Source: Tigriopus japonicus
Taxonomy: Eukaryota > Arthropoda > Copepoda > Harpacticoida > Harpacticidae
Direction: 5' to 3'
DNA: 64,000 nt
Assembly: GCA_010645155.1 (NCBI GenBank)
Contig: CM021312.1
Location: forward strand, 5,287,158 to 5,351,157
Shown here: positions 24,748 through 35,655 of the stretch, in pieces
How the letters are laid out: each line of letters starts with the position of its first letter
Numbering within the stretch: position 1 is the stretch's first letter
The notes under the pieces: generated by a model
Told to the model about the DNA's origin: nothing
Seen by the model: only the letters and a program-made list of their open reading frames with translations
Databases searched by the model: none
Position numbers and translations under genes: made by a program

Positions 24748-25076
24748 AGAGGTTGTGAAGAATTGTTTGTTGTCCCCCTCTGTTCCCGCCCTACCAGCTT
24801 GCCCGCCCGCGTAGACATCGCTAAAGGCCAGCCAGCGTTGTCCGTGCACTCGGGAAAAGACAAAACTCAACATAATTATAAAAAAACTATTTCGCAATAT
24901 GTGTGATATTGTACTTGTAAATAAGTATCATAATTGTTTACCGATGGAAAAGGACATTAGGTAATTTGTCTCTTTCTAAGTGCCTGGACAGTGCTAGCTG
25001 GTCTACAGCGATGTCTACGCGGCAGGTCTTGGCAGTGTCTATAGCGAAAGACAACAATCAATTCTTCACAATCTCT
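24748..25076. mobile_element. MITE with long terminal inverted repeats, copy 2 (329 bp)
   Basis: Same family and orientation as 24106-24460, with internal deletions (for example the GTTGGTGACATTGTGGGC block is missing) and scattered substitutions. Terminal repeats AGAGGTTGTGAAGAATTG and its near-complement are retained. Confidence 0.85.
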
Positions 25077-25626
25077 ATTATGTATCGGCCACCTTCTTAT
25101 GGTTCTTCTTCATTTCTATGGCTCTCAAATTCACAGGAAAGGGGTTTGTAGCCAAAATGTAAATGGGAGCAAATCAACGGATAAATTCCGGAAGATTTTA
25201 ATGTTTTGAACACAAAACACTTGAAAACACAGTAATTGTGCTTTTATGCGAATGTCTAACGCTTATTCACAAATACTTTTGATATCAAGATGTCTGTTGC
25301 TTATCTTGATTATTTTAATTCCAATGCGAAACAAATAGGCACTTGTGTATGGCTGTATGTAGTTTTATTACTCTCTCTCTCCTTTCCCTTCTTTCACCAA
25401 AAAACCGGAAAAAGACAGCAGGTCATCATGAGAAAAAGATTAATTTTGAGAACAGGGTTAGATCGTGAGACTTGTATGTGGTGACTTGAATCTTCCGGCT
25501 AGCATAGCAAAGTGGGAGGTTTGTCCAGATGGCTACATTTCCATTTCGAAAATGACATCGCCCTTCTTTCAGGATAATGCAACAAGGTAAACTACTGGGT
25601 TTGCAAATTCGGTGTCCACATTAGTC

Positions 25627-25726
25627 TCAATTGCCAAGTTTTTCATCTGAATTTGGGGGAAAAAACTTGGCAAACTACCGGGTTTGCAAATTCAGTGTCC
25701 AAATTGATGAAAAACTTGGCAATTGA
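25627..25726. repeat. Perfect 21-bp inverted repeat with flanking direct repeats
   Basis: 25627-25647 and 25706-25726 are exact reverse complements. Just outside and inside, a GGTTTGCAAATTC-GTGTCCA motif occurs twice in direct orientation. It looks like the remains of a rearranged element; no coding content. Confidence 0.7.
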
Positions 25727-26401
25727 GCCAATCATCTTTTCTTTTGGGCTGCGTGAAATGTATGGACCATCAGTTGAGGTTGGTAGACCTATAAATTAAA
25801 AAATGTATGGAAAATGAACATTTAAAAGAAAACCGCGGCCGAGCAATGGTGACCTTGTGACCAGAAAGATCTGATGAAATGTCTCACTGCGAAAGTGTAA
25901 CGACGCATAAAAACCGATTGGGGATCTGGGCTTGTGACCTGCCCAACATCGAAAATCTGACCTAACATGAGCCACAATAATGGCTTCATGAACTTCGGCC
26001 CTTTTCCATTTCATATTCCCGGTTTGTCCATTCAGAGTCTCAAGAATGACGTCCAATGACAACCCATTAGATGTTTGGTCGACACATGGTGTTCTTCACA
26101 AAGTCCTCAAGGAGCGTACTTGACGGATGGATCCCAGTCTTTTTGACCTGTTCGGTTTCTCCAGTTTCCGACTTTCTCTCGTTTGGGGTCAATTTGATTT
26201 TCTTAGGAGTCAAATCAGACCAAATTGTGCCCATTTTGGCCTAATCAAAAAGTCACCTCTTTGTCCTGTTGTTGGGAGGGTTAAAGCAGTGAACACTTTA
26301 CCACTTTATTTCCCAACAATTTGTTCCCACACAAAAATTAGCATTTACACACCTCTCCTATTTTTGCCTGAAATATGCACCCCTAGTTATGGATATGTGC
26401 A

Positions 26402-26770
26402 TTATAATGAGTTCACTTTGGGATCCTTGGGGCACATCACTAGAGCTGGGCCAAAACCTAGATTCTCACTCCAACATGAAGAAACCGTTTTCCGGTCGGA
26501 TATTTTCGTTCCTGGGAGGAATCTCATAACTCGATTGAGAATCACCTGAATTCGGTCCATGAAATTATTGTTTGCATCACTTGGTAGAATTCGAGCCTTG
26601 CCATAAATTGCCAACCCATAACGAATGTTTGAGATGATGAGGCCATGGACTGCGGGGAGAAGATGCTTCTTTGGAAGGTGAGCACTGAGGCGTCCAAGTA
26701 TGCCCATGGGAGTGATTCCCGTCAGGGTGGCCAACTTTTTTTGGAGCGACGATGCTACTTAAAGTCAAAT
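26402..26770 (-). pseudogene. LINE reverse transcriptase C-terminal (thumb) fragment
   Basis: The minus strand encodes KKLATLTGITPMG, then LSAHLPKKHLLPAVHGLIIS, then NIRYGLAIYGKARI. This is the post-YADD thumb region of jockey/RTE-like reverse transcriptases (usually ...LLxxAxGLVxSKLxYGLxVYG). No palm domain or flanking ORF is present, so it is a 5'- and 3'-truncated relic. Confidence 0.75.
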
Positions 26771-28920
26771 CAATGCTAGAAAAATGCTAGTTGGAAAATG
26801 GAAAATGCTAGAAAAATGCTACTTTTTCAAATACAAAAAAAGGGACTGTAGCGGCTTTTATGCCCATATTTCCCGTATCATTTTACAGACCTGCTGCCGT
26901 TAGCAGTGTGGGCTTGCCAAAAAAAATCTCTGTTTTCAAGGGTCAGATTTTCGAAAAATGTTGCATTTATGGGCAATGGCATGGTTAATGTATGTTGAGA
27001 AGTATTGCAAAGTAATTTGAAAGCAAATGGAGAAATTGGATGCGTTCAATTGAACAAATAATTTGTTTTTAGGTTTAGTTGCCCCTGGAACCGATCTCCT
27101 CTGGCCATCTTGTTATCCAAAGTCGTGCATTCCTAGTTTCAAAGTTCGGAAGAACCCTCTCAACTTATGTAGCGAAATTTTAGATAAAAGCAACAAAACA
27201 TACTTTTTTGCTAAAACAATGTCAAGAATTGCTATTTCAACTTCAAGTTGTGCAGATAAGAAAGGCATTGTTGCAATTACCAGGCCTAAACCTTCGTTGT
27301 AGTTAACTCGCACGCTCATCAGAAACACAGGTCTTCCGAACTTTTTTCCCGCCAAAAATGATGACGTCACTAGTGATTTTTGCATTTGTATTTTGATTTA
27401 TTTGTATAGAGAGGTGGACTGCTCCCTAAATCGGCACTAGGACGCCATCTGGTTTTAGTGCTGCCAGTTTTTGAGGTGGTGACTTCAGCGCAATTTAAGA
27501 TAATGCGATGCTCTGCCTTTTTGGTGGTCAGTTACTCATACATGCCAACTCAAATTGAGTGTGGAATGCAAGACGTAGAAACGAAAAACTTGGAATAATT
27601 TCTGTTCATAACGAGTAATTTTGCGTTCAAAGTTTTGGAGAGACTGGAAGAGCTTTGATCATGGTAGTTTTTGCAGCAATTGTGGCGCAGTCTGATCAGC
27701 CTAAAAAGCTCAAAAACTACGACACAAACGAAGAACAAACTAAGAAAAACTTTGAGCCAGAAGATTCATGAATCATCCAGCAACTGCTGAATATTAGCAA
27801 TCAGATCGCCATCGCAAAGTGTTTTCAGGTTTGTTTTAATGAAAACTATTATTCGGCTTTGGGTAAGGTTTCGGCCGAATGCACAATACAGAATGGAGTT
27901 TGACAACAAAATCAAGTTTTTCTATATTTTTTATGAATTTTCTCTTTCATTTTGTGGGACAATAGACTATTTCACATAATTGAATTGTGGTGTGAGTTCC
28001 AGCCGACAAATAGACATGTGAGAAACAAAGGGCCATTGTCTACATTGATTATGAAAACTAATTGATGGACTTCTTTAGTGAAAGCATTTCTATCATTCTA
28101 CTATCTTTTTAGTCTATAATTTTGCTGGAAGAAATGTAAACTGAAATCTATGAGTTAATGCTTTTATTGGGTCAGCATTCTTTTAGTGTGCCAAAGACGG
28201 AAAGTTTTGATCGGATAAGTCAAAAATTTGGCTAGGCATTAATAATCATTGATCAGCCTATTTGTAGATTTGGAAACGGTCAGTTCTTAACTTTTACGCT
28301 CGAGTGAGTGAGGACCAAGGATGTTGAGAAACAATTCCTTCTGCGGCCTTTCTAATATGTGCTTTCGTCCAACGGAATTTGGATTGCCTCTCTCTCTCTG
28401 CCCTTGGCCCATCTCCGGCAAGTATCGGTCCGATGGCGTCTTCTTCTTCATGTATGATGAAGATCATAACGAGTAGTCGACTCCGAGATCCAGTCTGGTT
28501 GACAAAGCATGTTTAGAGAGTGCCTTTCTTCATAATCTTGAAGACGTGCGTGGATTTGGGCCCGGACAAGAAGGGGTGGATCAGATAGATCATTTATGGA
28601 CTGTTTCCCCCGGTAGAAAGTGTGAGTCAGCTGTCACTGACTCAAAATGTAGTTCTCAGTTCTCACCTTCACCTGCTCTCTGAAAGATTGTATGCAGAAC
28701 TCAAGTGTAAAATATATAAGTATAATTCGGGTGATTGGATTTGAGGTGTATATGGTACAATGTGTAAGAGAAGAATGATGAGGTGGAATAAAATGTCGGG
28801 GAACTGGTATTGGAAAATGAACCGGAAGGAAAGAAAGAATAACACCAAACCTATTAAGTGAAATCATTCCAACTCCCCTTTTTCAAGATTTGAACACAGA
28901 AATCAAACAGCAAAATAAAA
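26771..28920. other. Gene-free stretch
   Basis: AT-rich intergenic DNA with low-complexity patches (for example TCTCTCTCTCTG near 28390). I found no ORF with coding character, no splice-consistent exon chain and no clear repeat termini here. Confidence 0.4.
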
Positions 28921-28929
28921 TACATCTTA

Positions 28930-29695
28930 TAAACTCTGTGACAAATCTTCAAATCAACGACAATATCCCAAACGGTTTGGTGGGCGATGAGTTCGGGTGC
29001 TTCGGCGTAACCTTGGTTTGACCAATTCGTTTTCTTCACCTGGTTCTGAGATCGGGTTGGATTCATTTGGCATATCTAAAAAAGATGTACGCAGAAAACA
29101 CGATTTCGCCATGATTTATGGCCATTTTTAAATTCAAGTAAATATCGGCGTTTATAACACTTAATAATTTTGGCCTCCCTGTCCCAACGCCTCGTGGTTG
29201 GGTTTTGCACAAACACCACGCTGCCATTGCTCAACGGGCTCAGCGATTTGGCTGAACGATCGTAATGGTGTTTACGGGTTTGGGCAAGGGATTGACGTTT
29301 GGCATCACGGTCCAAATCATGGGTCGGATCTGCATGAAGGAGTTCATCATGGATTGGAATCCGGGATCGAACGGGTCTCCCAAAAACTCTTTGGGCCGGT
29401 GAAAGACCATCTGACATTGGAGTATTCCGGAATTCCAACATTCCTTCCGCAAAATCTTCAGAATAAAAATCCCCACCCGTCTTGGCGAGCAAATGCTTGA
29501 TCGACTTGACCATAACCTCAGCATGGCCATTGCTCTGAGGGTAATACGGAGAGGAGGACATCCACGTAACTCTCCACTTCTTTAGAAAAAGAGAAAACGA
29601 TTGAGAAGCGAATTGGGGCCCATTGTCAGTGCGCAACACATTGGGCACTCCAATTAACGAAAACATCCGAGCGAAATCTTTCATCAGCAGGGATG
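28930..29695 (-). pseudogene. Ty3/gypsy (Mag-like) integrase and pol C-terminus, truncated by the gap
   Basis: The minus strand encodes the second half of a DDE integrase: RTDNGPQFASQSF and YYPQSNGHAE, with 35 residues between D and E (D35E), then GLSPAQRVFGRP, HYDRSAKSLS and a GPY-like RRWDREAKI. After a stop at 29076, another frame reads LRRSTRTHRPPNRLGY, the usual pol tail, so at least one frameshift exists. The HHCC region and the first catalytic Asp would lie in the N gap. It could belong to the same family as the gag-protease fragment at 21 kb, but has the opposite orientation. Confidence 0.85.
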
Positions 29696-30452
29696 NNNNN
29701 NNNNNNNNNNNNNNNNNNNNNNNNNNNNNNNNNNNNNNNNNNNNNNNNNNNNNNNNNNNNNNNNNNNNNNNNNNNNNNNNNNNNNNNNNNNNNNNNNNNN
29801 NNNNNNNNNNNNNNNNNNNNNNNNNNNNNNNNNNNNNNNNNNNNNNNNNNNNNNNNNNNNNNNNNNNNNNNNNNNNNNNNNNNNNNNNNNNNNNNNNNNN
29901 NNNNNNNNNNNNNNNNNNNNNNNNNNNNNNNNNNNNNNNNNNNNNNNNNNNNNNNNNNNNNNNNNNNNNNNNNNNNNNNNNNNNNNNNNNNNNNNNNNNN
30001 NNNNNNNNNNNNNNNNNNNNNNNNNNNNNNNNNNNNNNNNNNNNNNNNNNNNNNNNNNNNNNNNNNNNNNNNNNNNNNNNNNNNNNNNNNNNNNNNNNNN
30101 NNNNNNNNNNNNNNNNNNNNNNNNNNNNNNNNNNNNNNNNNNNNNNNNNNNNNNNNNNNNNNNNNNNNNNNNNNNNNNNNNNNNNNNNNNNNNNNNNNNN
30201 NNNNNNNNNNNNNNNNNNNNNNNNNNNNNNNNNNNNNNNNNNNNNNNNNNNNNNNNNNNNNNNNNNNNNNNNNNNNNNNNNNNNNNNNNNNNNNNNNNNN
30301 NNNNNNNNNNNNNNNNNNNNNNNNNNNNNNNNNNNNNNNNNNNNNNNNNNNNNNNNNNNNNNNNNNNNNNNNNNNNNNNNNNNNNNNNNNNNNNNNNNNN
30401 NNNNNNNNNNNNNNNNNNNNNNNNNNNNNNNNNNNNNNNNNNNNNNNNNNNN
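29696..30452. other. Assembly gap (run of N)
   Basis: 757 unresolved bases. The left flank is a gypsy integrase and the right flank a LINE endonuclease, both minus strand, so at least one element boundary is hidden here. The gap length may be nominal. Confidence 0.99.
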
Positions 30453-30636
30453 CTGATTCTTGTATAAAGAGATAATCAATGTCGTTGTTGGCTAAGAATT
30501 CGCTAATTTCAGCTTCCTTATTTAGGAAACAACGTCGAATGTTCCATGAGCAGAGTTTTAGTTCACCGGTCTTATTGTGCCTGAAGTCTCGATTTGACGA
30601 ACCTTGGGACGATCCCTTGGCCCACTTACTATCCAT
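30453..30636 (-). pseudogene. Start of LINE ORF2: apurinic-type endonuclease, cut by the gap
   Basis: The minus-strand frame starting at ATG 30636 reads GELKLCSWNIRRCFLNKEA and IDYLFIQES, the N-terminal strands of the LINE EN domain (WNIR, then the metal-binding QE). It overlaps the end of ORF1 by 79 nt in another frame, a common LINE arrangement. The rest of ORF2 is unresolved. Confidence 0.8.
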
Positions 30637-31483
30637 TTTACATTCGAGTCCACCTCTCTCTCGTTTTTTGCCTTGGCTTCCTCATACGCAGATGTTAGAT
30701 TATTTTGTTGCATTTTGGTTAAGTCGGGAGAAATATTGATCTTGTTTATAAATAATGACGTTCGGTTTTTGGTCTTCATTTTGTCGGCAAAAGCTTTCAA
30801 GATCGATCCCCTCAGTTCCTTATTCGAGAAACGGACGATGAGTGGTCGTGGAGACTTCTTTCCGGTCTTTTTCCCGTCCTGTAACACGCCAGGATGTTAC
30901 TGCGTTGAACAGGTATTTGCATCTCCTTTATCAGCTCAATAACTTTGTTCGAGTCATGCTCCAGTCGATCTTTTGCATTCACGGCCTCTGATTCGAGAAT
31001 TTGCGTTATTTTCAAATTGAAACGTCGTCGATCCCTTTCTTCCATTTCCCTTAAGGCATTGTCCACAGTTTCGCTTTCCCGAACTTGACCTTCCAGATTT
31101 CCTGTGTTGTTTTCGAGGTCTGATAGTCTATTTTCGTGCTCCCTTTGTTTGTCATATAAACGCTCCATCTCTCCGCCCATTTTATCAACCAGCTCTTCAC
31201 ATTTTGTTAGGCGAGAGTCGAGTTGGCCAACGCTGGCAAGCACCTTTTTACACCCGTAGTTACAAGACTCACAACAAACTAAGTATTCGGATCTTTCAAG
31301 TTTTCGAATAATATCACACTCAACACTGAAACATGTGTCATGGAAGGATCTTGAACAGACGTCACATACCAAGAACGACTTTGTTGCGCGTCGGTTAATG
31401 TCTATTTGACACTTGCCACATTTCAGACGCTTGTCGTTGGATGAATTCTTGGAGGAGGCTACGACTTTTTTGGTCGAGGTCAT
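30558..31483 (-). pseudogene. LINE ORF1 (zinc/PHD-like finger plus coiled coil plus RNA-binding region), one frameshift
   Basis: From ATG 31483 the protein has a C4HC3-like finger (CGKCQIDINRRATKS, then CDVCSRSFHDTC and CCESCNYGC), a heptad-rich region (about residues 85-150) and an RRM-like stretch (RRRFNLKITQI). Near 30,870, in an A-rich run, the frame shifts: the continuation GKKTGKKSPRPLIVRFSNKE to the stop at 30558 is in a second frame. PHD-type fingers in ORF1 are known from CR1/L2/jockey relatives. The element appears full-length at its 5' side but disabled. Confidence 0.8.
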
Positions 31484-31637
31484 TTTTCCTCAGGCTGGAT
31501 CGGACGTTTTATTCGTCACTGGGTACACGAAAAGGTTCCACGTACGATACGTCTATCAATTTTGGCTCAGAATTTTATTAAGTACTTGAGGAGCACTTTT
31601 CGTACGTCTGTCCTTCTCAAAAGCAGAACGCAGAAGT

Positions 31638-31890
31638 CCCTATACTTCTACTATACTTCCAAACTACCTCAACAACCGACCTATACTTCTACTATACTTC
31701 CAAACTACCTCAACAACCGACCTATACTTCTACTATACTTCCAAACTACCTCAACAACCGACCTATACTTCTACTATACTTCCAAACTACCTCAACAACC
31801 GACCCATACTTCTACTATACTTCCAAACTACCTCAACAACCGACCTATACTTCTACTGTACTTCCAAACCACCTCAACAACCGACTTATA
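31638..31890 (+). repeat. 41-bp minisatellite, about six copies
   Basis: Unit TATACTTCTACTATACTTCC + AAACTACCTCAACAACCGACC repeats head-to-tail with exact 41-nt spacing and only one or two changes per copy. Because 41 is not a multiple of three, all frames are cycled, which makes the apparent plus-strand ORF here an artefact. It continues into the foldback arm to the right. Confidence 0.95.
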
Positions 31891-32340
31891 GGTCGGTTGT
31901 TGAGGTTGTTTGGAAGTATAGTAGAAGCAAATCTAGAAGCATAGAAGAAGCATAAAAGAAGCACATGACGCGCCGTAGAAATAACTATCGATGAAACTCG
32001 AAATCGAACTAGTTCGAGTGTTGCCAAATTCGTCCCTGTTTAGGTCTTTTCAAAAAGTTCGATACAACGTGCTCTTTTTAACAGCGATAAACTTCCGAGT
32101 CAAAACTGGCAGCACTCCTGGTTCGAAACACATCACTAGAAATGACCATGCTCGATCAAGTTTTGCTACATAAGCTGCGATTGAAGAACGCAGCGGCTTT
32201 TGAAAAACACAGCTTATGTAGCCGAAACTTGATCGAGCATAGTTATTTCTACTGCGCGTCATGTGCTTCTTTTATGCTTCTTCTACGCTTCTAGATGTGC
32301 TTCTACCATACTTCCAAACTACCTCAACAACTGACCTATA
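31887..32340. repeat. Foldback structure with 99-bp inverted arms
   Basis: 31887-31985 and 32242-32340 are inverted copies of equal length (99 nt) with about six mismatches by eye. The outer parts of both arms are minisatellite units, so the tandem repeat is part of the element ends. The inner part contains AGAAGCAT and GCACATGACGCG motifs. The 256-bp spacer holds a second palindrome. Confidence 0.9.
32138..32250. repeat. Inner palindrome (about 40-bp arms)
   Basis: 32138-32177 and 32210-32250 are near-perfect inverted copies around CTCGATCAAGTTTTGCTACA / its complement. The 32-nt spacer itself contains CTGCG...CGCAG. The right arm overlaps the right arm of the larger foldback. Size and form fit a very short MITE or foldback. 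Confidence 0.85.
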
Positions 32341-32400
32341 CTTCTACTGTACTTCCAAACTACCTCAACAACCGACCTATACTTCTACGATGCTTCTAAA

Positions 32401-33803
32401 TAGCGGGCTAAATGGAGAGAAATGTCACTCCCATGAGCAAGGGTTTTGTTATCAACACAGTTTGCTGTTTCTCTGCTTCCCCAGTCATGGCGCCAAATTC
32501 AAAAATACGACAATAACCTCATGTGCTTGTGCTTTCACTCGAAATGCAAAAAGGGTTCCAAGCTCCATCAATGAGTTGAACTCAGTTCAAGAAATGTACT
32601 TGCAACTCAACCAACATGACTATGGGTCAAATTATTAAAAATCAGAAAATAATGTGTACCCAGAGGGTACATTCAAATATCAATTCAAGAGTACCAATCA
32701 AAACTTTCTAATCGTTTGACATTTAGGACTCGTGCATCATTTGGTCAACCTGGCCCGCTGTCCAATTGTATTTCAAAGCATAGATATGCATAGATAGGAC
32801 AGGCTCAGCCAACTCTCCCTATGATTTTGTCGCATGATTCTGGGGTTAACTCCCTCCAGGAAAGAATGGTCACCTTTTGCAATCACCCGCCAACTTGGGC
32901 TTAAGTGTAAACGACGACAAAGAACGTTAAGACAGTCAAGAGAAGAAAAAGCTTCAAATTACGTGTTATCTCATCTAAAAACCCAATTGCAGTGGGTAGG
33001 AATACCTGTGTTTTCAGATGCCACAATTATGACATTAATTCAAAGGCTCTAAAGAACTTTTTGAGCCAAGCTTGCTTTTCAATAGTGCTCATGATCCCCC
33101 ATGCTCTGGCTTTGAACATTGATTTGGATGTTTGGCCAATAGTATTTGTGAGTGCCAAAGCAATTTTGGTGTCTGAGGCATATCAAAGAGTGGTTTTGAA
33201 ACAGTGGTTTCATTTGTGTTGGAAAAGAGCTCCTGAACTTAGCTTCAATGATCAAGACCAAGAATCATTTAAGCAATGGTGCAATGCCATCAGTTTGTCA
33301 AGAAACTGTTTGTCAATGCCCAGTGTTCTCTAACTTTTGATAATTAATACATCAATATTCCTTTGAAACTTTGGGCGCATTAACAAAACCATTTTCCACC
33401 TATTGTCCCACAAAAATGAAAATGTCATATCTATCCATATCTATGTTACGAAGTCGGAGTGTTTAACTACGAAAAGAATAATCTCAGGATAACACAACCT
33501 CTTAATCATAACATTTCTGACATTCTCAAATTCGAGTTTGACCAACGTATTTCATGTTTGAGTGTGCTTTGGGTGTTGGGATGACAATGGGCTTGGATAC
33601 TAATGGTAAAAGAAGTTATTTTTGTGACTCGTTTGTCTACAATATCAGCTCAAAAATTGACAAATTTCTGCCTGGGTAGTCGAGCCACTCTTCTTTTTAG
33701 AGCACTTTGAGGTGCTCTGCCCAACTCCAGGCTACCAAAGCCAAAGCAATTTACCACGCAAGCGGCTGAGTGGGAGTGTCTCTTCTCTCCATTTAGCCCT
33801 CTA
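32401..33803. mobile_element. hAT-like element, 1.4 kb, inserted into the minisatellite
   Basis: Terminal inverted repeats TAGCGGGCTAAATGGAGAGA (left) and TAGAGGGCTAAATGGAGAGA (complement of right). Flanked by an 8-bp target duplication CTTCTAAA (32393-32400 and 33804-33811). Removing the element and one duplication rebuilds a minisatellite unit. TAG-type ends plus 8-bp duplications point to hAT. The longest internal reading stretch (about 32992-33333, GTG-initiated as tracked, no ATG at that position) does not match a transposase domain I can recognise, so it is probably non-autonomous or decayed. Confidence 0.8.
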
Positions 33804-33811
33804 CTTCTAAA

Positions 33812-33945
33812 CTACCTCAACAACCGACCTATACTTCTACTATACTACCAAACTATTTCAACAACCGACCTATACTTCTACCGTACCTCCAAACTACCTC
33901 AACAACCGACCTATATTTCTACTATACTTCCAAACTACCTCAATT
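33812..33945 (+). repeat. 41-bp minisatellite continuation, about 3 copies
   Basis: Same unit and orientation as 31638-31890, with more divergence (ACTATTTCAACAACC, ACCGTACCTCC). It is the right-hand part of the array split by the hAT-like insertion. Confidence 0.9.
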
Positions 33946-34789
33946 ATCTCCCCAAAACCATTTGCCTCAACTAAGAAGTGAAATACGCGCAACAACTTCC
34001 CTTAGATTTTGGTCACTAATTTCACCTGTCTCTTTGTTTGCCTTGCCCCTTTAATGTTCTTATGACAATTGTGTAGCTTCAGGCTTACAAGGGTTGTGAA
34101 TTGTTTCAATTCTTCAGTTTAACAAACAATTACAAAACAAATTTCAGACGAAAATAAGGTCCTCTGGGAATAGCAAGCTTCCCCGCTCAAGAATCTGAAA
34201 AGCAATTTCAAACAATTTTGAGCAATATTGTCGTTCAGTTGAGGATCTTAATGGACAAAGCATGTAAATTAGAAAGCCTAATTCTCGGTTGTTATTGCAA
34301 CCAAGCATGGCTTTATCTGTATTTGCATTCCCACGAGGTCCTTCTTCCAAACTTTCTTGAAAGCAATCAAACCAGGGCAACCAAGATTTGTTGTCACTCA
34401 ACGACCAAAAAGAAGGGCTCTTTCTATCTAGTCACGATTTGACCTTTGTTGGGAAGTCGTGGCTCACTTTCTGGCCTTTGAAATGTGTCTTGTTGCTTTG
34501 CTCAAACAATTGGTGAACTGCATTCCAATCGACTTTTCTGGATTACATTTCCCAATTATTTGAAACCATTCAACCTTCAAAGTTAAAAAATTGCTAATCT
34601 TTCTTATCACTTTTCAGTGTTTAAATAGGCTCACTTCCTCCCTCCAATAATGGAATCATCGTGTTACCAGCAATCCCTTCTTATGGTAAGAATGTGATTC
34701 TAAGATACAAAGACGTAAACTCACACCTGGGAATATACACCGACAAAAAGTTGTGATCATATGAAGAACAGATCATACAAGGCTTAAGA
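33946..34789. other. Gene-free stretch
   Basis: AT-rich sequence between the minisatellite and the Tc1 relic. Nothing convincing on either strand. Confidence 0.35.
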
Positions 34790-35655
34790 AAAACAATGTG
34801 TATTTCATTAGTATCCAGCGTGATCCCCTTCATTTTGACAACCATTTTCATCCTTTCGGGTTTTGACTCCACTAGCGCCTCAAGGGTATTGAGTCTTACT
34901 TTGGACAAACCCAATTGCAGTTACTTCTTGGGCTGACTCAGTGATGACACTTGTTGCATTTCCGACACTTCCAATTTCAATATCCCCACAAATTTTCAAT
35001 AGGATTGAGGTTGGAGGAGTTGCCTGGCCACTCAGCCTTCCTCCAATATTGTTGAAAGTTGTCATCCATTGACTTATTAGGACTTTTGGCCATGTGAGGA
35101 GGAGCGCCATCTTGCATGAATATTTCTTGAGAAGTTGAAGGCATCAATTTGCGTTGAGTTAAAGGCACTAGATCTCTTCCTCTGCATGGCAGGGAGTGCA
35201 AATTTTGAAGGATCTTTTCCCACTAGTAGGTGGCATTGACAGCTTGTTTTCTGGCACAAAGTGCAAATCTGACAGTCCACAGGGTCCAAAGATCCCCCAA
35301 ACCATCACTTTTGGTGATGGCTTCATTATTGGAATGATGGGAACTTGGCTAAAATGAAATAACTTGCCATCACAAGCTGAATTTACTTGTAGAAAGGGAT
35401 AGAACTGGCTCTCATGTGGCCACATGACCCTTTTCCAGTCGTCAAAGCTTGTTGGTGGCAAACTCCACATGCGGAGTCTTCACTCAACTCATGAGCAGAG
35501 GCTTTTTCTGCTGCCGGTAGGAGGTGACAATATTGGGTCTTGAAATAGTGCCTCACACTCTCTACTGATATGGGTTTGAATTCTTTGTCGTTTTTTCCAA
35601 GACTCTGGGAGTCTTGAGCCCATGGCTGGCTTTGTGGCGGGACCACCATCACTTG
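34790..35655 (-). pseudogene. Tc1/mariner-type transposase relic (DD37E spacing)
   Basis: Minus-strand pieces in several frames line up in order: WKRVMWPHESQFYPF, KVMVWGIFGPCGLSDLHFVP, FMQDGAPPHMAKS, EWPGNSSNLNPIENLWG, then LSKVRLNTLEALVESKPERM. From the Asp of QDG to the Glu of PIEN there are 37 intervening residues in one intact frame, not the 34 of classic Tc1. The first catalytic Asp (usual DES) appears as His (PHES). Multiple frame changes show the gene is dead. Confidence 0.85.

Noticed and set aside
29623..30636. Long ORFs running through the N gap
   Set aside because: N bases are translated as X; the apparent length is an artefact.
31562..31891. 109-codon ORF with a repeating protein pattern
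   Set aside because: Produced by the 41-bp minisatellite; the unit length is not a multiple of three and there is no start context.
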